From positions 62,001 to 126,000 of the forward strand of contig CAAGEK010000012.1 of the NCBI GenBank assembly GCA_900768845.1: 64,000 nucleotides of DNA, given 5' to 3'. Position numbers and translations under genes: made by a program. The notes below the pieces were generated by a model. That model saw only the letters and a list, made by a program, of their open reading frames with translations. It was not told where the DNA came from and ran no database searches. The stretch comes from Alphaproteobacteria bacterium (GTDB taxonomy: Bacteria; Pseudomonadota; Alphaproteobacteria; CAAGCB01; CAG-977). Numbering within the stretch: position 1 is the first letter of the stretch; each line of letters begins with the position of its first letter. This document shows, one piece after another, positions 33,951 through 43,348 of this stretch.

Positions 33951-35768
33951 CTATTTCCGTCCGGCTTCAAAAGCGTCCACCTGATTGATGACTTCCGTTG
34001 ATGAAGACAAAGACAAAATCCGGTTTGCGTAAGCTTCCATATCGGACATTTTCAAAGACCGGATGCGTTCTTTGACCATTGCGACGTTTGTTGCAGGCAT
34101 GGACAATTCGCGCACCCCCATTCCCAGCAACAACGGAGCATAACGCACGTTCGCCGCCATTTCCCCGCAAACGCACAACGGAATATTCGCCCCCCTCGCC
34201 GCGACCGAAGTCATTTTTATCAGCTTTAACACCGACGGATGCAACGGGTTGAACAAAGCCGAAACCGCCGCGTCCGTCCGATCCACCGCCAAAACATACT
34301 GGATCAGGTCGTTCGTACCGATTGACAGGAAATCGCAATGTCTGGCAATCACCGCGGCATTCAAGGCCGCGCTGGGGATTTCGATCATCACCCCCATCGG
34401 CACGCGGTCGGCGACGGGAACTCCCGCCTTTTTCAAACGATCGACAACGCTGTTGAAAATTTCGCGTGCGGAAACGACCTCCTCGACGGAACAGACCATC
34501 GGCAGTAAAATCCGCACATCGGCGAAAGCGGAAACACGCAAAACCGCGGCGAACTGTGTCGCCAACAACTCGGGAAAACGCAAGGCGTAACGGATGCCGC
34601 GCACGCCCAAAGCCGGATTTGCCGTGGAAGACGTGCTTAAAAACGACGGAGCCTTGTCCCCTCCCACGTCAAAAGTGCGGAACGTCACGGGTTTGCCTTC
34701 CATCCGTCCGGTAATTTCCTTTAAAACGTTGAACTGCTCCTCTTCGGAAGGCAAATCCGAACGGTTCATGAACATATATTCGCTGCGCAACAGACCGATG
34801 CCGTCAATTCCCGCCTGAAGCAGGACTTCCAGCTCGCTGGGCAGATCAATGTTGCCTTTCAGGTTCACGGCGACGCCGTCCCGAGTTACGGAAGGCAGTT
34901 TCCGCAACCGTTTCAAAGACCGTTTCCAACGCAAAAAGTCCGAACGGTACTTTCTGTATTTATCGACTTCTTCCTGAGAAGGGCAGATTGTGATTTTTCC
35001 GTAAGTGCCGTCAATGATGACAACGTCGCCCGTTCTGGCCGAAGCCAGCAAATTCGGCGCGGCGACGACGGCCGGCAACCCCAGAGAGCGCGCCAGCAAT
35101 CCCGTATGGCTTTGCGGAGATCCCGTCATCGTGGCGAACGCCGCCACCTTTTTCGGATCAAGCAAAGCCGTATCCGCCGCGCTTAAATCGCGTGCCAGAA
35201 TCACGGCGTTTTCAGGCAACTGGGAAAACGTTTCCTGAGCCCCTCCCATCAGGTTGCGCGTCAAACGCTGACCCACGCCGCGGATGTCTTCCAATCGTGA
35301 TGCGATATACGCGTCATCCATCGCCATAAACGCGTCGGCGATCAGGCCGATTTCTATTTGAACGGCGGCTTCGGCGTTAATCAAATCCGTTTTGATGCGT
35401 TCGCTCACGCCGTGCAACAAGCGCGACCCTTTCAGCATATGCCGGTAAACGTCGAACAAATAACTGACGGGATCGTCCTCTAAAACGCCTTTGGCCTGTT
35501 CCCACAACAAATCGAACTGGCGCGACGTTTCTTCGACGGCTTTGACAAAGCGCGCCGTTTCCGATTCGACTTCTTCGGGTTCGATCCGGTATTGGGGAAC
35601 GGCCGTCGTCAGGTTGTCGTAAACATAAGCGCGACCGATGACAATGCCGGGGGAAACCCCCTTGCCCTGACACTCCGTTTCCTTGCCGCGCATGACGCAA
35701 ACGTTGTCGTCGCATTCATACGAAGCATCGGCGTAAACGACTTTTTTAATCTTCGTGAAATTTGTCAT
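33951..35768 (-). CDS. ptsI: PTS enzyme I (phosphoenolpyruvate-protein phosphotransferase)
   Basis: Transfers phosphate from PEP to HPr. The 605-residue protein has the N-terminal KGVSPGIVIG opening, the swivelling domain with the active histidine in GSPQSHTGLLA, and the PEP-binding barrel (LLRSEYMFM, TFDVGGDKAPSF, GTNDLIQY) with the C-terminal catalytic cysteine in LCVCGEMA. No GAF domain is present, unlike the nitrogen-PTS enzyme PtsP. The chosen ATG overlaps the HPr gene by 23 bp but has only a weak ribosome site. A later ATG at 35693 would remove 25 residues and is a fair alternative. Last gene of the block. Confidence 0.9.
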   Translation of the reverse strand: MTNFTKIKKVVYADASYECDDNVCVMRGKETECQGKGVSPGIVIGRAYVYDNLTTAVPQYRIEPEEVESETARFVKAVEETSRQFDLLWEQAKGVLEDDPVSYLFDVYRHMLKGSRLLHGVSERIKTDLINAEAAVQIEIGLIADAFMAMDDAYIASRLEDIRGVGQRLTRNLMGGAQETFSQLPENAVILARDLSAADTALLDPKKVAAFATMTGSPQSHTGLLARSLGLPAVVAAPNLLASARTGDVVIIDGTYGKITICPSQEEVDKYRKYRSDFLRWKRSLKRLRKLPSVTRDGVAVNLKGNIDLPSELEVLLQAGIDGIGLLRSEYMFMNRSDLPSEEEQFNVLKEITGRMEGKPVTFRTFDVGGDKAPSFLSTSSTANPALGVRGIRYALRFPELLATQFAAVLRVSAFADVRILLPMVCSVEEVVSAREIFNSVVDRLKKAGVPVADRVPMGVMIEIPSAALNAAVIARHCDFLSIGTNDLIQYVLAVDRTDAAVSALFNPLHPSVLKLIKMTSVAARGANIPLCVCGEMAANVRYAPLLLGMGVRELSMPATNVAMVKERIRSLKMSDMEAYANRILSLSSSTEVINQVDAFEAGRK

Positions 35769-36024
35769 CGACCAACTTTTCCAATGCGTCAAGAGCCTCT
35801 TTAGCCTGTTTTCCCGAGCACGTCACCGTGATTTCCGATCCGACGGCCGCCCCCAGCATCATCAATCCCATAATCGAACGCCCGCAAACATTCTGGCCTT
35901 TGCGTTCGACGGCGATTTCCGCGTCGAACTCTTCGGCCGTTCGCGCAAACGCCGCAGCCGCACGGGCGTGAAGCCCGCGCACGTTCTTTATTTTTAAAAC
36001 GGCTGAAACGGCGTTTTCCTGCAT
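35746..36024 (-). CDS. ptsH: Phosphocarrier protein HPr
   Basis: A 92-residue carrier between EI and EIIA. The phospho-acceptor histidine is His19 in RGLHARAAAAF, and the regulatory serine Ser50 in CGRSIMGLMML is present, matching the HPr kinase encoded three genes upstream. It starts 16 bases after the EIIA gene and overlaps the EI gene. No sugar-specific EIIBC is near, so it is probably regulatory. Confidence 0.95.
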   Translation of the reverse strand: MQENAVSAVLKIKNVRGLHARAAAAFARTAEEFDAEIAVERKGQNVCGRSIMGLMMLGAAVGSEITVTCSGKQAKEALDALEKLVDDKFHED

Positions 36025-36040
36025 TTTTTTCTCCGTTTTT

Positions 36041-36439
36041 TTATTGTTTCAGCAAAGCCGAAGCGACATTGATATATTTGCGTCCCGCATCCTGAGCCGC
36101 GACGGAGGCGTCCTCAAGCGAATGAGTCCCCCTGATTTGAGCCAGCTTTATCAGCATCGGCAAATTCATGCCGGCGATAACCTCTATATCGGGACGATCC
36201 ATAACGGATATGGCCAGATTTGAAGGCGTCCCCCCGAACATATCCGTTAAAACGGCGACGCCGTCGCCTTTATCGACGGTTTCCAGCTTTTGCTGGATTT
36301 CCTCACGGCGGCGTTCCATATCGTCGTTGGGAAAGATGCATACCGTTTCGACGGCTTCCTGAGCCCCGACAACGTGTTCCATCGCGGCTTTCATTTCATC
36401 CGCCAAATGTCCGTGAGAAACCAAAAGCAATCCTATCAT
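36041..36439 (-). CDS. PTS EIIA domain protein, mannose family
   Basis: A free-standing 132-residue EIIA of the ManX type. The phosphorylatable histidine is in LLVSHGHLADEM, and GGTPSNLA is the second family signature. The ATG at 36439 has AGAGGCGG upstream; an upstream in-frame start would add eight residues. In alphaproteobacteria such orphan EIIA proteins with HPr and HPr kinase form a regulatory phosphorelay. Confidence 0.92.
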   Translation of the reverse strand: MIGLLLVSHGHLADEMKAAMEHVVGAQEAVETVCIFPNDDMERRREEIQQKLETVDKGDGVAVLTDMFGGTPSNLAISVMDRPDIEVIAGMNLPMLIKLAQIRGTHSLEDASVAAQDAGRKYINVASALLKQ

Positions 36440-36464
36440 TTCCGCCTCTTTGAAAGTTTTCAAG

Positions 36465-37325
36465 TCAAGCCCGCTTATCCAGTTCGCGGTGCGTTAATGT
36501 TACAATATACCCTTTTTTATTCAAAAGCCATTCATAAAGGCGTTCGGCGGTAAAAACGGAGCGATGGCGGCCGCCCGTGCATCCGACCGCAATCGTCAGG
36601 TACCGTTTGCCTTCGCGCAGGAAACGGGGAAGCAAAGGATCGAGAAACGCCGTCAAACGGCTGAAATAACCGTCGAAGTCTTCATCCGCGGCGATATATT
36701 GCGCAACGGGCGCATCCTTGCCCGTCATGGGACGCAAATCGGGATCGTAATGGGGATTGCGCAAAAAACGGACGTCAAAGACCAAATCCGCTTCACGCGG
36801 CAAACCTTCGCGATACGAAAAGGACACGACGGAAACCACCAGCCCGTTTTCCTTCGCGCCGATCAGGTTGTTTTCCACATAAAGCCTGAGATCCGCGGCT
36901 TTCAAGTCCGTCGTGTCAATCACCACATCCGCACGCGCCCTGAGCGGTCCGGTCATTTTGCGTTCCAAAGCCAGCCCTTCGCCGACGCTTTTGTTCTTTG
37001 CCAAAGGATGGGAACGCCGCGTTTCGGTGAAGCGGCGCAAAAGTTTGTCGTCGTCGCAATCCAGAAATATTATTTTTTCCGAAACCTCGGGATTGGCCGA
37101 CAATTCTTCGCAAACGACCGACAGCCTGTCGGGATCGAAATCCCGCGTCCTTGCGTCCACTCCGACCGCCAAAGGCTGTTTGCTCGACGTGTCCGCCGCC
37201 GCGGAAGGCAACAGCGACAAAGGCAGATTGTCGATCACTTCAAAGCCCGAATCTTCCAAAGCCTTCAAAGCCGTCGTCTTTCCCGCGCCGGACATTCCCG
37301 TTATAACAAACACTGTTCTTGTCAT
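36465..37325 (-). CDS. rapZ: RNase adapter RapZ
   Basis: Nucleotide-binding protein (286 residues) with Walker A TGMSGAGKTTAL at about 8-19 and the C-terminal domain signature GCTGGRHRSV. In E. coli RapZ senses glucosamine 6-phosphate and steers RNase E; the role in this lineage is less certain. It overlaps the HPr kinase gene by 4 bp, so they are coupled. Confidence 0.93.
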   Translation of the reverse strand: MTRTVFVITGMSGAGKTTALKALEDSGFEVIDNLPLSLLPSAAADTSSKQPLAVGVDARTRDFDPDRLSVVCEELSANPEVSEKIIFLDCDDDKLLRRFTETRRSHPLAKNKSVGEGLALERKMTGPLRARADVVIDTTDLKAADLRLYVENNLIGAKENGLVVSVVSFSYREGLPREADLVFDVRFLRNPHYDPDLRPMTGKDAPVAQYIAADEDFDGYFSRLTAFLDPLLPRFLREGKRYLTIAVGCTGGRHRSVFTAERLYEWLLNKKGYIVTLTHRELDKRA

Positions 37326-37756
37326 CGGATCAACTCTCTTTCCTTTGCCGCAACGCTCAACGCCAATTTGATTTTCGCCGTTGACGACGCCATTTTCGGA
37401 TCCAGCTTTAACACGGGCACGTCGACGCCTTCAACCGTTTCAAACGCGGGATCCGGCATTCTGTCGATTTCGCACGCCTGACACAAAACGACTTTCAGTT
37501 TTATGCAAGCCGTTTCCTGACAGGGCATCGTGACGATTCCAAGCCCGCGAACTTCCAAAAGCCCTTTGATGGCGGCGGGGGCGGACGCCGTCAAAACGCC
37601 GTTCGCGCCGGACAGCTCCACACGGTCGTCCGCAATCAGGACGGCTCCGGCGTCTATCAGACGCAAACTCATATCCGACTTTCCGCTTCCCGAATGCCCG
37701 CACAGTAAAATGCCGGCTCCGTTCCAAACGACACAAGACGCATGATATAATGCCAT
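37322..37756 (-). CDS. hprK: HPr kinase/phosphorylase, short alphaproteobacterial form
   Basis: Only 144 residues, against more than 300 in Firmicutes: it is the C-terminal kinase domain alone. Walker A CGHSGSGKS lies at about 19-27, LIADDRVEL follows, and EVRGLGIV is the HprK signature. It acts on the serine of HPr, which is conserved in the HPr here. It follows chvG immediately (stop and start adjacent) and overlaps rapZ, placing it between the two-component system and the PTS genes. Confidence 0.92.
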   Translation of the reverse strand: MALYHASCVVWNGAGILLCGHSGSGKSDMSLRLIDAGAVLIADDRVELSGANGVLTASAPAAIKGLLEVRGLGIVTMPCQETACIKLKVVLCQACEIDRMPDPAFETVEGVDVPVLKLDPKMASSTAKIKLALSVAAKERELIR

Positions 37757-39553
37757 TTACGATTTCCCCTCCGTTGCGGGCAGAATGACGACCAGACACG
37801 CCCCCAGAATTTTTCCGTTTTCATCCTTGCGATTGCGGGCGTAAATAAGGCCGCCCACGCCTGTGACGATTTTTTCGGAAATGGACAAGCCCAATCCCGA
37901 ATGATGGCCGAACTGTTCTCCGGACGGACGTTCGCAATAAAAACGGCGGAACAGCTTTTCTTCGTCCCCCGGAGGAATTCCGGGGCCTTCGTCCTGAAAT
38001 TCCAAAATGACGTTCTTTTTGTCGAACCGGACGGAAACGGTGATGCTCCCCCCTTCGGGAGAAAACGAAATCGCGTTTCCGATCAGGTTGTAAAACACCT
38101 GCGCCAGCCGCGTTTCCATACCGGAAACGAAAAGCTTTTCGGGCGTTCCGACTTTCCAGTCCAAAATAAAGTGCAATCCGCGTTCCGTCGCGTCGCGCCC
38201 CAGATTGTAAACCTCTATCATGGAAAAAAGCATCGCATGAATATCAACGGGCGAAAACTCTTCCCGCGACAATTCGGCGTCCAAACGCGACAAATTGGAA
38301 ATATCGGTGATTAAACGATCCAAACGTAAAATATCCTGATGAATAATGCTCATCAACCGCTGTTTTTTTTCGGGATCGGAAATCATATCCAACGTTTCAA
38401 CCGCACTGCGCATCGAAGACAGCGGATTTTTAATTTCATGAGCCACATCCGCGGCGAACCGTTCGGTCGCATCCAAACGTTCCCACAACGCATCCGTCAT
38501 TTTAATCAGCGCGCCCGACAAATCGCCGATTTCGTCTTTGCGCCGCGTTTCATCGGGAATGACCCGCCTCCGTCCGCCCCCGACGCGAATGTTGACCGCC
38601 GCCGAAGACAGCTTGTTCAACGGCGTGACAATCGTCCGAACCATAAAAAACGACAGCAGGATCGTAACGACAAAGGCAACGCTGAACAACCTCAGGATGG
38701 CCAGACGGAAGGCCGCCAGATTCTGAACGGCATTTTCAACGCCGCCGTTCACCAGAATCGCGCCGATGACCTGATCGTTGTACACGATCGGCAACGCCGC
38801 GCTTAAAATCTGTCCTTCGCCCTCTTTATAACGGATTTCATAAGCGAACACTCCGTCGCCCAACGCCGCGCCGACTTCTTCGTAATCAAAGGCCGTTTGG
38901 TTTTCCGGTTCGTCGTATTTCGGCAGATCCTTCCGCCAGAAACGCCCCCGCCACAGCACGTCTTCGATCAAAGAAGTTTTGCGCCGGACGACCTGAGAAG
39001 AGCCGGATTGAAAGCTGTCGGCCGTCAAAACGCCGTTATGATCGAACAAACGGACGCGAACGTTATTCAGCGAAGCCAGCCGCCGCAAAATATGGCGTGC
39101 GGGAAAAGCATCCAAGCGGAACACCTCACGCGGGGCGCGCATCAGCAAATCCCCCGTCCTGCCGAACGAACCGTCCGTAAAAGAAGGTTTGTCTTCCAAA
39201 GACCGGCGGAAAAACCCGCCCCGTTCGGATCTGTCCTCCCCCAACGGCAACAGGGAAGCGACGAATTCGGACGCCACCGCGCCTTCGCTGACGGCGACGG
39301 AAATCAAATCGGCCTGAACCTTTAAAAACTTTATTTCCGCATCTATCAACCCCTGTTGATAGTGATCCAGAGAAAACATCCCGACAACCAGCAAAACGGG
39401 AGCCAGCAAATTGACCAGAAGCAAACGCCACGCCAACGGGGAACGGATGAAAAAGCTTTTCAAAAAACCGGCGCACGACCGGCAAAAAGCCGCGCCTTTC
39501 CGTTTCAAAAAGGCGTATCCGCCGGCATTTTCGGTTTGCTCTTCTCCGGACAA
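37757..39553 (-). CDS. chvG: ChvG/ExoS-type sensor histidine kinase
   Basis: A 598-residue inner-membrane kinase. The first membrane helix is at about 42-62 (WRLLLVNLLAPVLLVVGMFS), a periplasmic sensor of about 200 residues follows, then a second helix (about 285-305), a HAMP linker and the catalytic core: His box DVAHEIKNPLSS, N box NLIGNAISFSPEGG, G boxes DEGPGIPPG and GLGLSI. ChvG senses envelope and acid stress in related bacteria. The likely start is TTG (39553) with AAGGA upstream, five bases after chvI ends. Confidence 0.93.
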   Translation of the reverse strand: MSGEEQTENAGGYAFLKRKGAAFCRSCAGFLKSFFIRSPLAWRLLLVNLLAPVLLVVGMFSLDHYQQGLIDAEIKFLKVQADLISVAVSEGAVASEFVASLLPLGEDRSERGGFFRRSLEDKPSFTDGSFGRTGDLLMRAPREVFRLDAFPARHILRRLASLNNVRVRLFDHNGVLTADSFQSGSSQVVRRKTSLIEDVLWRGRFWRKDLPKYDEPENQTAFDYEEVGAALGDGVFAYEIRYKEGEGQILSAALPIVYNDQVIGAILVNGGVENAVQNLAAFRLAILRLFSVAFVVTILLSFFMVRTIVTPLNKLSSAAVNIRVGGGRRRVIPDETRRKDEIGDLSGALIKMTDALWERLDATERFAADVAHEIKNPLSSMRSAVETLDMISDPEKKQRLMSIIHQDILRLDRLITDISNLSRLDAELSREEFSPVDIHAMLFSMIEVYNLGRDATERGLHFILDWKVGTPEKLFVSGMETRLAQVFYNLIGNAISFSPEGGSITVSVRFDKKNVILEFQDEGPGIPPGDEEKLFRRFYCERPSGEQFGHHSGLGLSISEKIVTGVGGLIYARNRKDENGKILGACLVVILPATEGKS

Positions 39554-39558
39554 GGGGA

Positions 39559-40260
39559 TTATCCTTCGCGATAACGGTAGCCCACGCCGTAAAGTGTTTC
39601 GATACGGGCGAAGGAATCGTCGATTTCCTTGAATTTGCGACGCAAACGTTTGATATGGCTGTCAATCGTCCGGTCGTCAACATACACATTGGAACCGTAC
39701 GCGACGTCAATCAGCTGGTCGCGTGTTTTGACAAAGCCCGTCTTTTCCACCAAAGCGAACAAAATCAAAAATTCGGTAATCGTCAAATCGACGGGTTTTC
39801 CCTTCCATGTGCAGGAATGGCGGGTCTTGTCCAACACCAAATCCCCGCGTTCGACAACCGTGTCTTCGGGCATTTCCGTTTCCGAAGCGTTTTGGGCGTC
39901 CATCCGGCGCAACAACGTTTTGATTCGGGCGATCAGCAAATGTTGGGAAAACGGTTTTTTTATGTAATCGTCCGCCCCCATGCGCAATCCGCAAAGCTCG
40001 TCGATCTCGTCGTCCTTGCTGGTCAGGAAAATCACGGGAACGTTCGATTTTTCACGGATGCGGCGCAGGGTTTCCATTCCGTCCATACGCGGCATTTTTA
40101 TATCCAAAACGACCAAATCGACCTGTTCGGACAAAACGCCTTCCAATCCGGCAAGACCGTCCGTATAGGTAAAGGTTTTGAACCCTTCCTCTTCAAGAAC
40201 CATTGAAACGGACGTCAGGATGTTTTGGTCGTCATCAATCAACGCTATCTTGCCGCTCAC
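39559..40260 (-). CDS. chvI: ChvI-type response regulator
   Basis: A 233-residue OmpR-family regulator. The receiver has D9-D11, phospho-acceptor Asp53 (VVLDIKMPRMDG) and lysine in YIKKPFS; the winged helix ends RIETLYGVGYRYREG. It pairs with the ChvG kinase directly downstream. The start is GTG with GGAGG five bases upstream. The gene follows rlmN after 79 bases, which may hold its promoter, though I could not pick convincing boxes. Confidence 0.93.
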   Translation of the reverse strand: MSGKIALIDDDQNILTSVSMVLEEEGFKTFTYTDGLAGLEGVLSEQVDLVVLDIKMPRMDGMETLRRIREKSNVPVIFLTSKDDEIDELCGLRMGADDYIKKPFSQHLLIARIKTLLRRMDAQNASETEMPEDTVVERGDLVLDKTRHSCTWKGKPVDLTITEFLILFALVEKTGFVKTRDQLIDVAYGSNVYVDDRTIDSHIKRLRRKFKEIDDSFARIETLYGVGYRYREG

Positions 40261-40339
40261 ATTTTCCTCCGTCGGTTCAGCCTTTTCCCCGCGTCATATT
40301 TTAACAGTTCGCCCGATTGAAATAAAGGGAAATAAAGCC

Positions 40340-41410
40340 TCAGGCCTCCTTCTTTTGCACGGCGGATTTCAACTGGCCGCACGCCGCCATGATGTCCCGC
40401 CCGCGTGACGAACGCACCGGAGCGGCATAGTTTTTGGAAGCCAGTATCGAGGCGAACCGGTCTATGCGTTTGCGCGAAGAGCATTTAAAGCCGCTACCTT
40501 CCCATTCGTTAAAGGGTATCAGGTTGAATTTGACCGCCAACCCCTTGACCAGCCGCATCAATTCATGCGCATCGGCGTCGGAATCGTTCACGCCGTCCAA
40601 CATCACATATTCCATCGTAATGTATTGCAACCGGCCTTCGCGTTCCTGAAACTTCCGGCACGCGTCCATCAGCTCTTTCAAAGGATATTTACGGTTGATC
40701 GGCATGATTTTATCGCGCACTTCGTCCGTCACGGCGTGCAGACTGACCGCCAGTTTGACGCCCAAGTCGTCGGCAATGCGGGGAATCAACGGCGCGACGC
40801 CGGACGTTGACAGCGTTATGCGGCGTTTCGATATGGCCATCCCTTCGGGATCCATGATGATTTTCAACGCTTTTTTCGTGTTTTCATAATTCAACAGCGG
40901 TTCGCCCATCCCCATCACAACGATATTCGACAACAGGCGCGGTTCTCCCGCGGGCGGAGTCCCCCATTCGGCATAGCTGTCCTTGGCGGCGGCGAATTGT
41001 TGGACGATTTCCGCCGCCGTCAGGTTGCGCACGAACCCCTGAGACCCCGTTCGGCAGAAAGCGCATTTGTTCGGGCATCCGACCTGTGTCGAAATGCACA
41101 CCGCGCCGCGGTCGTCTTCGGGAATATAAACGGTTTCGACCTCGCGCCCGTCGCCGAAACGGAACAGCCATTTGCGCGTTCCGTCTTCGGAATCGAGCGT
41201 TCTCACCGCTTCGGGGCGACCGACGACATATCCCTTTTGCGCCAAAGACGCCCGCAGTTCCTTTGCCAAAGACGTCATTTGTGAAAAATCGGAAACGCCG
41301 CGGTTGTGAATCCAATGCCACAGCTGTTTCGCACGAAACGGTTTTTCCCCGAAAGCAATCAGCTCCGCCGCGATTTCTTCGCGTGTCATTCCGGTTAAAT
41401 CGACCGTCAT
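40340..41410 (-). CDS. rlmN: 23S rRNA A2503 / tRNA A37 C2-methyltransferase RlmN
   Basis: Radical-SAM enzyme of 356 residues. The cluster motif is GCPNKCAFCRTG (C-x3-C-x2-C); the opening FRAKQLWHWIHNRG and the SLHAVTDEVRDKIMPINRKY stretch are family signatures. The methyl-carrying second cysteine lies in the C-terminal GSGFKCSSR. The ATG directly follows the stop of the upstream membrane-protein gene, suggesting coupling. Confidence 0.95.
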   Translation of the reverse strand: MTVDLTGMTREEIAAELIAFGEKPFRAKQLWHWIHNRGVSDFSQMTSLAKELRASLAQKGYVVGRPEAVRTLDSEDGTRKWLFRFGDGREVETVYIPEDDRGAVCISTQVGCPNKCAFCRTGSQGFVRNLTAAEIVQQFAAAKDSYAEWGTPPAGEPRLLSNIVVMGMGEPLLNYENTKKALKIIMDPEGMAISKRRITLSTSGVAPLIPRIADDLGVKLAVSLHAVTDEVRDKIMPINRKYPLKELMDACRKFQEREGRLQYITMEYVMLDGVNDSDADAHELMRLVKGLAVKFNLIPFNEWEGSGFKCSSRKRIDRFASILASKNYAAPVRSSRGRDIMAACGQLKSAVQKKEA

Positions 41411-41806
41411 TCACATTCTCCCCAAAAACATCAGTTGGCGCATCTGCGGATTATTGACCCTGCTTGCGACGGAATCCGACGTGCTGAACGTCATCAGGAA
41501 CGGCACGGCGCAAAACATCGCCACAACAGCCCAGGCAAAATCTCCGGCCAGACATATTCCCATCTTTGCATAATCCGGCTGTCCGTCCGCTTTGTATTTT
41601 TTCAACAGCAACATCCTGTAAAGCAACAGGAAAGCAAACATCAGCAAATACAAATCAAGCGTCAGCATCCGCCCGAAAACGGATTCTTCGTCCTGCGCCC
41701 CGAAAAACACCCACAAACCGCACAAAACGCCGATAAACGTCGACCGGTGGAACAGAACGCCCGACCGCAGGATCAGCATACAAAAATTGACAAATTTTTT
41801 AATCAT
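41411..41806 (-). CDS. Small inner-membrane protein upstream of rlmN
   Basis: A 131-residue protein with three hydrophobic segments (about 5-35, 48-68, 85-105) and no recognised family. The ATG at 41806 is preferred because the longer frame would add 42 residues reading into the divergent neighbour's leader; the ribosome site is weak either way. It is probably co-transcribed with rlmN. Confidence 0.6.
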   Translation of the reverse strand: MIKKFVNFCMLILRSGVLFHRSTFIGVLCGLWVFFGAQDEESVFGRMLTLDLYLLMFAFLLLYRMLLLKKYKADGQPDYAKMGICLAGDFAWAVVAMFCAVPFLMTFSTSDSVASRVNNPQMRQLMFLGRM

Positions 41807-41885
41807 GCCCGAAACCCCGTCTTGATAAAAAGGAAAAACCCTGCTAAAACTCCGTCCGCCGGAAAAAGCACAAGGATGAAAACCT

Positions 41886-42089
41886 ATGAAAAAAACTTCG
41901 GAAACCGGATCTTTGCCGTCGGAGGCGGACAAAACGCCGAAAAATCCGCAAAGATTTAGTACAACGCCGCAAAACAGGAATCAAGAGCAAATCCCCTTTT
42001 TGTATATGGCGATGCGCGAACCTCCCGCCGATTACAAAAACCTGCCCGATACGAAAAAAAGCCTGTACCGCGTTATAAAGGTGAAGTGA
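41886..42089 (+). CDS. Small hypothetical protein
   Basis: A 67-residue, hydrophilic, lysine/proline-rich protein ending PADYKNLPDTKKSLYRVIKV. AAGGA precedes the ATG by about ten bases. No family is recognised. It occupies the space between a divergent and a convergent gene with no competing frame, which supports it modestly. Confidence 0.45.
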   Translation: MKKTSETGSLPSEADKTPKNPQRFSTTPQNRNQEQIPFLYMAMREPPADYKNLPDTKKSLYRVIKVK

Positions 42090-42090
42090 A

Positions 42091-42495
42091 TCAGTCGTAA
42101 AGCTCCGGTTTGAAAACCGGCCGTTCGTAAACGCCTATCAAAACGTCCGAAGGATGCGGGCTGGGGCGGTCGTAACACGTCGGAGCCGCCAAAGAACGGT
42201 AGCAATAAACGGTTTGAGCCTTCCACGACGGGCGGGAGGCGCGTTCCAGTTCGACCGGAGTCATGCAAAACTTCCCTTCGCCTTTCACGAACCGTTCGAC
42301 GGAACAGTCTTCGCCCGTCACCCAAGACGCGATATGGTCTTCCATCATTTTTCCCGTCGTCGTCACGGAAACCGCCTCACCCATCCCCCACGCGACCAAA
42401 GGGGAGGTTCCCATCGGCGTATAATGGGCGTTTTGAGCCGTCCACCAGCATCCCGACGTCGCCAACGCGCAAAAAATCAAAATCAAACGCTTCAT
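42091..42495 (-). CDS. Conserved small secreted protein or lipoprotein
   Basis: A 134-residue protein with a short hydrophobic signal (MKRLILIFCALATSGCWW). The ATSGC is close to, but not a perfect, lipobox (no leucine at -3). The body resembles an alphaproteobacterial family with a GEDCSVERF / KGEGKFC / YCYRSLA...CYD cysteine pattern of unknown function. Four cysteines in the mature part could form disulfides. The family recognition is from memory of the pattern. Confidence 0.65.
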   Translation of the reverse strand: MKRLILIFCALATSGCWWTAQNAHYTPMGTSPLVAWGMGEAVSVTTTGKMMEDHIASWVTGEDCSVERFVKGEGKFCMTPVELERASRPSWKAQTVYCYRSLAAPTCYDRPSPHPSDVLIGVYERPVFKPELYD

Positions 42496-42637
42496 CGCAC
42501 CTTTTTCCCGAACTGTTCAACCATCATAAATGAAAGAATGTAAAAAAGACATTAAACGGACTTGCCCCGAACGTATTTTAATTATAGGTTTATTTGAATC
42601 ATTTTTCATCCGTGTTATTTTTTCAAGGAGAACATTC

Positions 42638-43330
42638 GTGGCAATTCAGGATCAAGATCCGCTTCAGGCGGAAATCCTCAGGGAAGTCGCCGAAGAAATC
42701 AGGGAAGACGAATACCGCAGGCTGTGGAAGAAATTCGCCCCGCTTTTCACGACGGTCGTCGTGTTGATTCTGGCGGCGGCAAGCGGGTACGAGTATTATA
42801 AATATGCGAAAACGCAAAATGCTTTGAAGGAATCCTTTGAATTGCAGGAAGCGTTGGTCATGTTGGGCGACGGAAAACAGGAAGACGCGGCCGCATCGCT
42901 CAAGGAAATGAGCGAAAACGCCAAATCCGGCTATCGTTTTCTGGCGGCTTTGCATTACGCGGGCGTCATGCTGGAACAACAAAAGCCCGAACAGGCCGTC
43001 GCCGCTTTGGACGCTTTGTCCGCGAACGGGAAAGCTCCCGCACCGGTCAGGAACGTCGCCCTGATCAGCAAGATTTCCATCGCCGCCGACCTGCCCGATG
43101 CGGATTATGCGGCGTTAAAGGCTCAACTCGCGCCCCTGACCGACCCGAGCAACGCTTGGGCCGCCGAAGCGTTGGAGCTGACCGCGTTGCTCGACTTGAA
43201 GCAAAATGACAAAGAAGCGGCGAAATCCGCTTTGCAAAGCATCGTCGCTCTGCCGAACATTCCCGAGGCGGTTCGCCGCCGCGCATCGGAAAATCTGGCG
43301 TTGCTGAACGCAGAAGAGCCCGCGGGCTGA
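42638..43330 (+). CDS. YfgM-like membrane protein with TPR domain
   Basis: A 230-residue protein. A cytoplasmic acidic N-terminus (QAEILREVAEEIREDEYRRL) is followed by one membrane helix (about 38-55) and a periplasmic helical-repeat domain rich in alanine. This matches the YfgM/TPR_21 type encoded ahead of bamB and der, as here; YfgM works with periplasmic chaperones at the Sec translocon. The start is GTG at 42638 with AAGGAG upstream; longer frames have no ribosome site. Confidence 0.85.
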   Translation: MAIQDQDPLQAEILREVAEEIREDEYRRLWKKFAPLFTTVVVLILAAASGYEYYKYAKTQNALKESFELQEALVMLGDGKQEDAAASLKEMSENAKSGYRFLAALHYAGVMLEQQKPEQAVAALDALSANGKAPAPVRNVALISKISIAADLPDADYAALKAQLAPLTDPSNAWAAEALELTALLDLKQNDKEAAKSALQSIVALPNIPEAVRRRASENLALLNAEEPAG

Positions 43331-43348
43331 GGAACGGAGAAAATCGCG

